This document shows, piece by piece, positions 1 through 5,591 of a stretch of DNA of 5,591 bases. The translations under genes and the position numbers were made by a program. The first letter of the stretch is position 1. Each line of letters starts with the position of its first letter. The notes under the pieces were generated by a model. It had not been told where the DNA came from, did no database searches, and saw nothing but the letters and a program-made list of their open reading frames with translations. This DNA comes from Deltaproteobacteria bacterium (lineage in GTDB: Bacteria; Desulfobacterota; Deferrimicrobia; Deferrimicrobiales; Deferrimicrobiaceae), in assembly GCA_021802685.1 (NCBI GenBank), contig JAJZRM010000208.1:1-5591 (forward strand), written 5' to 3'.

Positions 1-789
1 GTTGTACAGGAAATCCGAATAGAAGTCGGGAAAGGCCAGCAGCGCGTAGGGGTTGGCCAAGACAAACCCGGCCGCAACGGCGGCGAGGCCCCAAAGCAGC
101 TTCCGGTCGAGCGCCAGGCTTCGCAGGGAAACCGGCCCTGCGCGCAGGCAGTGTGCCAGCGGGATCACCACGCCGACGAAAAGACCGTTGTATTTCGTTG
201 CTCCGGCGATTCCCGTGAAAAGCCCCGCCAACAGGTAATCCCGATACCTCCCCGAAAACGCGATTCGCTGTCCGAAATAGAATGCAAGCAGCATCCAGAA
301 CATCACGGGAATGTCCGCCGTCAAAAAGTGACTGAACGCGACGAAACCGGCACTGGTGGCGAACAGGACGGCGGCGGCGCGGGAGGCCCGGAGGCTGGAA
401 AACGCCCTCGATATCGCATACACCAACAGGATTGATCCGCCGAAGAGGAATACGGTCAATATCCGGGACCACAACACCGTCAGCGGCTCGCGCACGGCGC
501 GCGGGAGGCCCAGGACCTTCACGGCGGCGCGGACGGGGGTCTTGGAAAACGCCAGATTGAAGTACGTATGAAACGGCGGCTTCAGGAAATCGCCGGGGCA
601 GAACGGCAACCCCTTGAAGTATCGGAAGGTGCGGAAAGCCATCTGGTCCGGGTTCCACGATTCCCCCCTCCCCCAGTCAATCCCGTGCAGCGAAAAGAGG
701 ACACCGAGAAGGACCGCCAGGACCAGCACTTTGTCTACGCGGCGCCGGGGAGGTTTCCGGTCGGCGTCGAACCGCCTCGTCGTTGTCAC
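1..789 (-). CDS. Membrane glycosyltransferase of the GT39/ArnT/PMT (PMT_2) type, 3' end beyond the window
   Basis: Translating the minus strand from GTG 789 gives 263 codons without a stop up to the window edge, so the C-terminal half is missing. The protein has a basic N-terminus (RRF, RRR), a first membrane segment at about 20-36, and then a polar loop with IDWGRGESWNPDQM (37-50) and KPPFHTYFN (70-78). This is the layout of GT-C enzymes, whose first external loop carries catalytic acidic residues. Further hydrophobic segments lie at about 105-127, 137-155, 159-175, 186-213 and 231-251. TADIPVMFWMLLAFYF (157-172), GIAGATKYNGLF (193-204) and ANPYALLAFP (245-254) match PMT_2 family patterns. 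Such enzymes transfer a sugar from a polyprenyl-phosphate carrier onto a lipid-linked glycan, lipid or protein on the outer face of the inner membrane. The start overlaps the DUF4832 stop (GTGA) and has a good ribosome binding site, so it belongs to the same operon. Donor and acceptor are unknown. Confidence 0.88.
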   Translation of the reverse strand, partial: MTTTRRFDADRKPPRRRVDKVLVLAVLLGVLFSLHGIDWGRGESWNPDQMAFRTFRYFKGLPFCPGDFLKPPFHTYFNLAFSKTPVRAAVKVLGLPRAVREPLTVLWSRILTVFLFGGSILLVYAISRAFSSLRASRAAAVLFATSAGFVAFSHFLTADIPVMFWMLLAFYFGQRIAFSGRYRDYLLAGLFTGIAGATKYNGLFVGVVIPLAHCLRAGPVSLRSLALDRKLLWGLAAVAAGFVLANPYALLAFPDFYSDFLYN

Positions 790-2165
790 GGGAGCCTCCC
801 AGCCATCACGTCGACCTGGGACACGGCGTACCAGTCGTCGGCGAGCCTGCCGGCGATCGCCAGTTTGACGCGCCTCGACGCGACGCCGGTCTGGATCGCG
901 ACATCCAGAGCATACGGCTGCGGCCGGATGTCATCCGGAATGGTCAACACGTCCTGCTCCTCATGGGGTCCCGGTAGCCACTTCCGGAGGTCGGCTCGGC
1001 TTCTCCAGACCGCCGCGATCGTGCCGTCGCCCGCCCGCAGGCGGTACAAAAGCGGCCAGGAGCGGTAGATCGGAGCCACGCCCCGGTTCTCCCACAAGGA
1101 ACGCACCGCCAGCGGTTCGCCGCGACCCACCTCCGCGGCGTGCGTCACTTCCCGAAGTACGAACCGGTACCCCATTTGCCGCAGGAAGTCGTCGATCTTC
1201 CCGCGCCAGTTGGCGGGAACCGGCGACGATTTCGCGTTCAGGAGCGTCACGTGCCACGCCAGCCCCTTCTGCAGGATCCGGTCGATGTCGAACCCCCGAT
1301 CGTACCAGTCCTGAATGACGCCGCAGACCTCGAACTGGACCGGCGCGGTCTTCCAGGCTTCGGCGATCGCCGGGTTCCGCGAAATGGGCTCGTAGACGTT
1401 GACCATGTGGTTCCAGCGGGGCCCGAACATGCCGTAATCCCCGAAGCAGTCCCCGCGCCAGCCGGCGCCTTTGGAGGCGGCGTACTCAACGGGACCGCCC
1501 GCGAGCATGACGAGCGGCGTACCGGGAAAGTATCGGAAGTACCAGTCGGCGACGACACGCTGACGCGCCGGGTCGGGATAGAACTTCCTGCAGGTGCTCT
1601 CGGCTTTCCCGCAGCAGGCGGTGTTCCACTCGCCCCAGCAGCCTACCGAGCCGATGTCGACATGGTCGACCTCCGGTCTGCCTGCGTAACGGTCGCCGAA
1701 GGCTCTGAGGAGCCGTTCGTGGTAGTCGAGAAAGATCGGGTTGTTGTGGTCCGGGAAGACGTCGCCGCCCACACGGACGCTGTCGACCCCCTTGTCGAGA
1801 AGCCATCGGGGCGTCGATCCCTTGTAGACGCTCATGATGCGGAACGCGAGCGTCTCCCCTTTCCGCTGCGCCTGCCGGATCGTGTTGTCCACCAGCGCGA
1901 AGTTGTACCTCCCCTCGGAAGGCTCCAGCTCGTCCCACGTCCAGCGGAAATACGCGACGGTCTGGCGCGGATACTCCTCCGGCGGCGGGGAATTCCCCCA
2001 TCCGAAATGGAAGTCGGCGAACCCCATGCCCGGGTTGTAGAGGACGTCGTGGATCTCGACGGGGCGATCCGTCACCATCCCGGGAGCCGGGATCGGCCCG
2101 GCCGCCGCTGCGCACGTAGCGAGGAGCAGGAATGCCGCCGGCAGAGACATCCATGCGCGGATCAT
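786..2165 (-). CDS. Exported DUF4832-family protein, putative TIM-barrel glycoside hydrolase
   Basis: The product is 459 residues. An N-terminal signal peptide is visible: MIR, then a hydrophobic run (LPAAFLLLATCAAAA) and a likely AAA-A/G cleavage near residue 22. The LATC at 15-18 is a poor lipobox. The mature part opens with YNPGMGFADFHFGWG (43-57) and YFRWTWDELEPSEGRYNF (72-89), the pattern of DUF4832 proteins and of beta-galactosidase-like barrels. DIGSVGCWGEWN (170-181) places Glu179 where clan-A hydrolases carry their acid/base, and Glu279 in VQFEVCG is a candidate second acid; both roles are inference. Residues from about 340 look like a beta-sandwich, with LWENRGVAPIY (358-368). Six cysteines follow the signal region (176, 184, 185, 192, 240, 281), fitting an oxidising compartment. 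The frame stays open upstream to 2681, but that part overlaps the phosphatase; ATG 2165 overlaps its stop as ATGA and precedes the signal peptide. Probable role: cutting or modifying the glycan made by this locus. Confidence 0.85.
   Translation of the reverse strand: MIRAWMSLPAAFLLLATCAAAAGPIPAPGMVTDRPVEIHDVLYNPGMGFADFHFGWGNSPPPEEYPRQTVAYFRWTWDELEPSEGRYNFALVDNTIRQAQRKGETLAFRIMSVYKGSTPRWLLDKGVDSVRVGGDVFPDHNNPIFLDYHERLLRAFGDRYAGRPEVDHVDIGSVGCWGEWNTACCGKAESTCRKFYPDPARQRVVADWYFRYFPGTPLVMLAGGPVEYAASKGAGWRGDCFGDYGMFGPRWNHMVNVYEPISRNPAIAEAWKTAPVQFEVCGVIQDWYDRGFDIDRILQKGLAWHVTLLNAKSSPVPANWRGKIDDFLRQMGYRFVLREVTHAAEVGRGEPLAVRSLWENRGVAPIYRSWPLLYRLRAGDGTIAAVWRSRADLRKWLPGPHEEQDVLTIPDDIRPQPYALDVAIQTGVASRRVKLAIAGRLADDWYAVSQVDVMAGRLP
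795..800 (-). promoter_or_regulatory. Shine-Dalgarno of the glycosyltransferase gene
   Basis: GGGAGG lies on the minus strand 5 nt before GTG 789, inside the last codons of the DUF4832 gene. It fixes the GTG as the start although it overlaps the upstream TGA. The short inverted repeat GGGAG-g-CTCCC (790-800) covers it, but with a one-base centre it is unlikely to fold as a regulatory hairpin. Confidence 0.6.
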
Positions 2166-2758
2166 GGCGCCTTCCCCAGCTCCGTTTGCGACAGGAATCC
2201 GTCGATGGCGCTTTCGACCTTCCGGAAGCACTCCAGAAACTCCTTTTCCGCCTTGCCGTACGGATCGGGGATGTTGTATCGCAGAAAGCGCTCCCCCGAC
2301 CGTGAAGAACCCGCGTCGAAGAGCGGAAGCAGGAAGATCTTCGCGCCGTGTCGCGGAAAAGCCTTTCGCAGGCGGACCGCCTGTCGATGCTCCATGGCGA
2401 AAACGACATCGCTGTCCTCCACCATGCCCGCCGTGACCGGCTTCGACCGGTGACGCGTCAGATCGACCTCTAGGGTCTTCGCGACGCGAACGGCAAGATC
2501 CGGCGAAGGATTCGACACCCGCACGTCGATGCCCGCCGAACGTGACCGGACCTCGACCAATCTCCTTCGTTCCGCAACCTTCCGAAGGTATCCCTCGGCG
2601 AAAGGACTCCGGCACACATTTCCCTGGCATATGAAAAGGAACGAAGCCGCCGCCCGCGGGACGGGAGGGTTTCCGAACCATTTTCCGATACAGCGCCAGT
2701 ACAGATCGGTCGATCCGGCCCTGACCCGGCGGAGAAGCCGTCGATGGAAGCCGATCAT
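2162..2758 (-). CDS. Low-molecular-weight protein-tyrosine phosphatase (Wzb/Etp/Ptp type) with N-terminal extension
   Basis: This 198-residue protein hydrolyses phosphotyrosine on proteins in the cytoplasm. The signature loop C-x5-R-S is intact in FICQGNVCRSPFAE (42-55), with nucleophile Cys44 and Arg50. The general acid is Asp165 in NIPDPYG (162-168), and AMEHRQAVRLRKAFP (121-135) matches the family's conserved helix. Family members are usually about 150-160 residues and start a few residues before the loop strand. Here roughly 38 basic and aromatic residues come first. No ATG, GTG or TTG lies in frame between codon 1 and Cys44, so the extension is not a start-site artefact. The ATG overlaps the ATP-grasp stop (ATGA), and the TGA overlaps the next start (ATGA), indicating coupled translation. 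In capsule and exopolysaccharide loci such phosphatases reverse autophosphorylation of BY-kinases that control chain length and export. No kinase is in view, so its partner is inferred. Confidence 0.93.
   Translation of the reverse strand: MIGFHRRLLRRVRAGSTDLYWRCIGKWFGNPPVPRAAASFLFICQGNVCRSPFAEGYLRKVAERRRLVEVRSRSAGIDVRVSNPSPDLAVRVAKTLEVDLTRHRSKPVTAGMVEDSDVVFAMEHRQAVRLRKAFPRHGAKIFLLPLFDAGSSRSGERFLRYNIPDPYGKAEKEFLECFRKVESAIDGFLSQTELGKAP
2170..2177 (-). promoter_or_regulatory. Weak Shine-Dalgarno-like purine tract before the DUF4832 gene
   Basis: GGGGAAGG lies on the minus strand inside the phosphatase 3' end, 4 nt before ATG 2165. It favours this ATG over the in-frame ATG at 2150 and over the longer open frame. 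With the ATGA overlap, reinitiation by ribosomes leaving the phosphatase gene is likely the main route. Confidence 0.4.
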
Positions 2759-4023
2759 CGCCGAATCACGCGGCGGCCATTCGACGGGCGATCCTTCGCG
2801 CCTCCGGATCGTGACGCCCGAAGATTCCGGACGTACTCCTTCGCTTCGAACAGGAACGGGCCGGGGTCCCGGAAATCGAACACCTCGTGCACCACCGAGG
2901 GGCGGAAGAAATCCGTCACAAAGGCCGCCACCGCATCGCGCTTTTTCACCGTGGTGCCGGAGAGCGCGGGGTGTACGGGATCTTTCATCAAACGGAGCAT
3001 CAAGTGATCGAGATCACCGAATTCCCACCGCGATTTCAAGCCGGTCCGGTACTTCGACGGACCTTCGGCCTCGTCTCCCAGCGCCAGCCGGCACAGCAGG
3101 TACGGAAAATCCACTCCCGCGCGGATCGCCAAGTTCAGGGAGCCCCAGAAGCGCGCGTTCACCTCGATCAATTTCGGCCGGTTCTCCTCGGCGTCCCATT
3201 TGAATTCGACCATCGCGACTCCGTGCCAGCCGATGGCGGATACCAGCCGGGAGGAAGTGTCCATCGCCTCTTCCGGGGGAAGGATGCTTTCGCAAAGAAC
3301 GCTCACACCCCCCGAGGGAGGTTTCTCCCGGATCCTCCGGTGCGCAAACCGGGCAACCACCTCGCCATGTCGCACCAGCAGAAAGATGCCGACGCCGGGC
3401 CCCCGGATCTTCCTCTGCACAAGGCACCTCGTCCGGTCGAACGGGTCCGCCTCCAAAACCGTCCGAAGTTCGCGCGGGTCGTTCGCATACATCGCCGAGG
3501 ATGCCACGTATCTCCCCGACAGTCTGGCCCGCGAATGCGCCCCCTTGACGACCAAGGGAAATCCCATCTTCACGGCCTCCGATACCAGAGCGTCCCGGCT
3601 CGCGAAGTCCGACGAGAACAACGTCGCCGGCATGGGGACCTCCAACCGCTTCGCCTGCCGGAACAGGTTCTCCTTGTCGGAAAGCGCGTCGTACCGGGCA
3701 TGGTCCGAAAACGGAATCCGCACGTTTTCCGGGAAGCGTTCACGATGCAGCAGGATCTCGTTCACGGTCACATCGGTCATCGGCAGCAGGATGGGCAGGA
3801 CGTATTTCCCGGCCACCTCCAGCACCGTTTCCAGAAACGCTTGGGGATCGGAACCCGGCGACGGGTAGGAGAAACTTGTCTTGCAGTACCGCGATGAAGA
3901 CGCCAAGGACCTCGCCCTCTCGGCGCCGACTATTACGTCGATTCCTCTCTTCCCCAGGGACCGGGTTGCCGCAAGGGCCGACCGTTGGTTGCCATCAAGG
4001 ATTATAACGGAAGGCTTATGGAT
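2755..4023 (-). CDS. ATP-grasp domain protein, probable carboxylate-amine ligase-like enzyme, apparently starting at AUC
   Basis: The protein is about 422 residues if started at ATC 4023. ATP-grasp enzymes activate a carboxylate as an acyl phosphate and join it to an amine or other nucleophile. An N-terminal Rossmann-like preATP-grasp domain opens with VIILDGNQRSALAATRSLG (6-24). The ATP-grasp fold follows: Lys160 in PLVVKGA, QRKIRGPGVG (203-212), Glu273 in MVEFKWD, and metal-binding Glu287, Asn289 and Arg291 in IEVNARFWGS (286-295). The first canonical start in frame is TTG at 3906, but that would delete the first beta strand and the DGNQR motif, and the frame is clearly coding upstream of it. 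An in-frame TAA at 4029-4027 limits the start to ATC 4026 or ATC 4023; the latter sits 7 nt after AAGGAG. A point change or sequencing error in an ATG is the alternative. The C-terminus overlaps the phosphatase start as ATGA. Similar proteins occur in exopolysaccharide loci, where one might add an amide-linked group; the true substrate is unknown. Confidence 0.88.
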   Translation of the reverse strand: MHKPSVIILDGNQRSALAATRSLGKRGIDVIVGAERARSLASSSRYCKTSFSYPSPGSDPQAFLETVLEVAGKYVLPILLPMTDVTVNEILLHRERFPENVRIPFSDHARYDALSDKENLFRQAKRLEVPMPATLFSSDFASRDALVSEAVKMGFPLVVKGAHSRARLSGRYVASSAMYANDPRELRTVLEADPFDRTRCLVQRKIRGPGVGIFLLVRHGEVVARFAHRRIREKPPSGGVSVLCESILPPEEAMDTSSRLVSAIGWHGVAMVEFKWDAEENRPKLIEVNARFWGSLNLAIRAGVDFPYLLCRLALGDEAEGPSKYRTGLKSRWEFGDLDHLMLRLMKDPVHPALSGTTVKKRDAVAAFVTDFFRPSVVHEVFDFRDPGPFLFEAKEYVRNLRASRSGGAKDRPSNGRRVIRR

Positions 4024-4030
4024 GATTTAT

Positions 4031-4036
4031 CTCCTT
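4031..4036 (-). promoter_or_regulatory. Shine-Dalgarno of the ATP-grasp gene, fused to the upstream stop codon
   Basis: AAGGAG lies on the minus strand and overlaps the last bases of the fusion gene, so stop and ribosome binding site read TAAGGAG. The spacing is 4 nt to ATC 4026 and 7 nt to ATC 4023. No ATG, GTG or TTG lies at a usable distance in the coding frame. The site supports initiation at an ATC here and coupled translation with the fusion gene. Confidence 0.7.
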
Positions 4037-5591
4037 ATAAAATCCTATTTGTTTTAAGCCAAGTTACCGTTGAATTTATCCCTTCCTGAACCGTCGTTAC
4101 AGGTCCATATTCCAGCAACTCTTTCGCCTTGCTGTTTGTAAAGATTGCATCCCTGCCGTACATTTCCAGTTCTTCCGGCGAAGGAACCGTTTTTAGCATG
4201 CTTTCCGTTCCCTTCATCAGCGTCTTTGCAGCGTCAAACGTGTCGGCAAGTTTTTTTGCCTCTGTCATGAAATGATCTTTTACGATCCTTCCGATCGTCC
4301 TCACAGGCTGCATACCCAGTGCCTGAATCCTTGCCTGGTTGTAACTTAAATGTTTTAATGATGGAAGGCCCATCGAATCGTTAAATTTATTGAAATATTC
4401 GTTCCAAGTTATGACATCGGAACCGTTTATGTTGTATGCCTGTCCCACCGCATTCTCATGGTCCAGCATAAGGATGATGGCCCTTGCAAGATCATCGACA
4501 TAGATCAGATTACATTTCCCATCGCCTATTTTTTCATAGGTCATGCCATTTCCGGCAATGAACATTTTCGCGAAACGGACCGACCAACTGTTGCTGAACG
4601 GCCCATAAACAATGGCGGGTCTGACGATCGTTACGGGCGTCCCTGCATAGATGTAGTTCCAACATATTTTCTCCGCTTCGATTTTTGTTCTATTGTAATC
4701 ATTCCCAGTATATTTAAAAGGCGTATTTTCATCGATGTAGCCGGATACAGAGCCGTAGATTTCTGCAGTGCTAAGATGGACAAATCGCTTCAATGATTTT
4801 TTTGATGCTATTTTAAGAAGATTTTCTGTCCCTTTAACGTTTATTTCTCCAGGACCCTTGGCGCAATGGATGATATAGTCCACTCCATCCAATGCATTTT
4901 CAATTTCATTTTCATTCATAAGGTCCATTTTAGCGATTTCTACAGGGAATCTACCCAGTCTGGCCGCGTTTGACCACTGTCGTATGCCTGCTCTCAATTC
5001 TTTTTCTTTCGACAGGTGGAGCATCTCAACGATACGCCCGCCGATAAACCCGGTAGCCCCGGTTACCAAAACTTTGCCGTTGGAAGTGGATTTCAAAGGA
5101 ATGCTGTCGTAATAAGGGTTCTCTAATCGTTTTCGATGCTGGTAACATTCTTCGATAAATTCTATTGAATCCAATACATCCTTTCCTGAGACGAGCGGTT
5201 TTTCCATTCCAAGAACCACATTGAGGAAGTTATCAACTATCGGCAATACAAATTCCGGATATGTTTTTGCCTTGGTTTTAAGTTTATGTTTATTTGTTTT
5301 TCCGGAAGCCGAGACTACCGTTATGTTAGTCCAATCAATGATCGACCCTTCTATTGCCCCCTTCTCGCCAATGATCTGATATTTATTATCAAGATCGCAA
5401 AGCCTGTTTAGGAAAACATCAACATCCACCCCGTTAACCATTGCCTTGACCGATGCGACCGACTCCGGGCCACCAAATGAATCATCTGAATATTCCACAT
5501 TTTCGGCTTTTCCTCCCATCCACCAGCATATCAAATCGAGAATATGCGAACCCAAGTCGGTCAATATGCCTTTGTTCGATACCCTCGGATC
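4035..5591 (-). CDS. Fusion protein, 5'-truncated by the window: Gfo/Idh/MocA oxidoreductase C-terminal domain + NAD-dependent epimerase/dehydratase (SDR)
   Basis: The reading frame is open to the window edge, so the 519 visible codons are the 3' part of a longer gene. The NAD-binding half of the oxidoreductase lies outside. Visible residues 10-165 resemble the Gfo/Idh/MocA C-terminal domain, starting with the conserved DLGSH (12-16) that lines the active site in that family. After a short linker, a complete extended SDR begins: beta strand plus nucleotide-binding TGATGFIGG (177-185), serine/threonine of LSTAEIYG (273-280), catalytic Tyr and Lys in YNRTK (299-303), and RPAIVYGP (324-331). Such domains oxidise, reduce or epimerise nucleotide-linked sugars, so the fusion probably does two steps of one sugar pathway in the cytoplasm; the substrate cannot be read. 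The gene is AT-rich, unlike everything downstream, which suggests separate acquisition. Its stop codon merges with the next gene's ribosome binding site. Family calls are firm, sugar specificity unknown. Confidence 0.9.
   Translation of the reverse strand, partial: DPRVSNKGILTDLGSHILDLICWWMGGKAENVEYSDDSFGGPESVASVKAMVNGVDVDVFLNRLCDLDNKYQIIGEKGAIEGSIIDWTNITVVSASGKTNKHKLKTKAKTYPEFVLPIVDNFLNVVLGMEKPLVSGKDVLDSIEFIEECYQHRKRLENPYYDSIPLKSTSNGKVLVTGATGFIGGRIVEMLHLSKEKELRAGIRQWSNAARLGRFPVEIAKMDLMNENEIENALDGVDYIIHCAKGPGEINVKGTENLLKIASKKSLKRFVHLSTAEIYGSVSGYIDENTPFKYTGNDYNRTKIEAEKICWNYIYAGTPVTIVRPAIVYGPFSNSWSVRFAKMFIAGNGMTYEKIGDGKCNLIYVDDLARAIILMLDHENAVGQAYNINGSDVITWNEYFNKFNDSMGLPSLKHLSYNQARIQALGMQPVRTIGRIVKDHFMTEAKKLADTFDAAKTLMKGTESMLKTVPSPEELEMYGRDAIFTNSKAKELLEYGPVTTVQEGINSTVTWLKTNRIL

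Noticed and set aside
53..571. Several short plus-strand open frames at the left edge
   Set aside because: They are antisense to the membrane glycosyltransferase, whose minus-strand frame is open from 789 to the edge with hydrophobic segments and PMT_2 motifs.
1140..2453. A 437-codon open frame on the plus strand
   Set aside because: It lies antisense to the DUF4832 and phosphatase genes, which carry clear motifs and overlapping start/stop junctions. Its product shows no family motif, and long antisense frames are common in GC-rich coding DNA.
2166..2681. Possible N-terminal part of the DUF4832 gene, since its frame is open to 2681
   Set aside because: This part overlaps the phosphatase catalytic region in another frame, is low-complexity Arg/Gly-rich, and would bury a clear signal peptide that begins just after ATG 2165.
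2887..3897. A 336-codon open frame on the plus strand
   Set aside because: It is antisense to the ATP-grasp gene, whose minus-strand product has the full set of family motifs. The plus-strand product is a His/Arg/Gln-rich sequence without recognisable domains.
4018..4040. Promoter or terminator in the short AT-rich gap between the fusion gene and the ATP-grasp gene
   Set aside because: The gap is only about 11 nt, has no hairpin with a T-run and no -35/-10 pair, and is accounted for by the ribosome binding site.
4458..4796. A 112-codon plus-strand frame inside the epimerase region
   Set aside because: It is antisense to the SDR catalytic core, with no ribosome binding site or family motif recognised.

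Overview
The window is a stretch of bacterial DNA coding entirely on the minus strand. It carries five consecutive genes that read as one operon for building and modifying a cell-surface polysaccharide. Both edges cut a gene. The GC-rich part, the exported protein and the polyprenyl-carrier-type glycosyltransferase suggest a GC-rich Gram-negative bacterium. A Deltaproteobacterium-like organism would fit, but the sequence alone does not fix the taxon. No rRNA, tRNA, CRISPR array, transposase, promoter or terminator was seen.

Layout in transcription order (right to left): (1) 5591-4035, the 3' part of a fusion gene, with a Gfo/Idh/MocA oxidoreductase C-terminal domain followed by a complete NAD-dependent epimerase/dehydratase (extended SDR). 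(2) 4023-2755, an ATP-grasp ligase-like protein. Its frame is clearly coding upstream of the first canonical start codon, so it appears to begin at an AUC codon placed 7 nt after a good Shine-Dalgarno. (3) 2758-2162, a low-molecular-weight protein-tyrosine phosphatase with an unusual basic N-terminal extension. (4) 2165-786, an exported DUF4832-type protein that looks like a TIM-barrel glycoside hydrolase. (5) 789-1, the 5' part of a multi-spanning GT39/ArnT-type glycosyltransferase.

The genes are packed with no usable intergenic space. The last three junctions are stop/start overlaps (ATGA, ATGA, GTGA). At the first junction the stop codon is fused to the next ribosome binding site (TAAGGAG). 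This points to one transcript with translational coupling. A plausible joint role is as follows: the oxidoreductase/epimerase makes a modified nucleotide sugar, the membrane glycosyltransferase moves a lipid-linked sugar, the ATP-grasp enzyme attaches a group through an acyl-phosphate step, the phosphatase controls a tyrosine-kinase-regulated export system, and the exported DUF4832 protein trims or binds the glycan. This joint role is inference from family membership and gene order.

Base composition changes sharply near position 4020. Counted samples are 28% GC in 4021-4080 and 35% in 4801-4860, against 57% in 3001-3060 and 70% in 1201-1260. The fusion gene therefore has a different recent history from its four downstream partners. 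The breakpoint coincides with the point where the ATP-grasp gene lacks a normal start codon, which is the most interesting point in the window.
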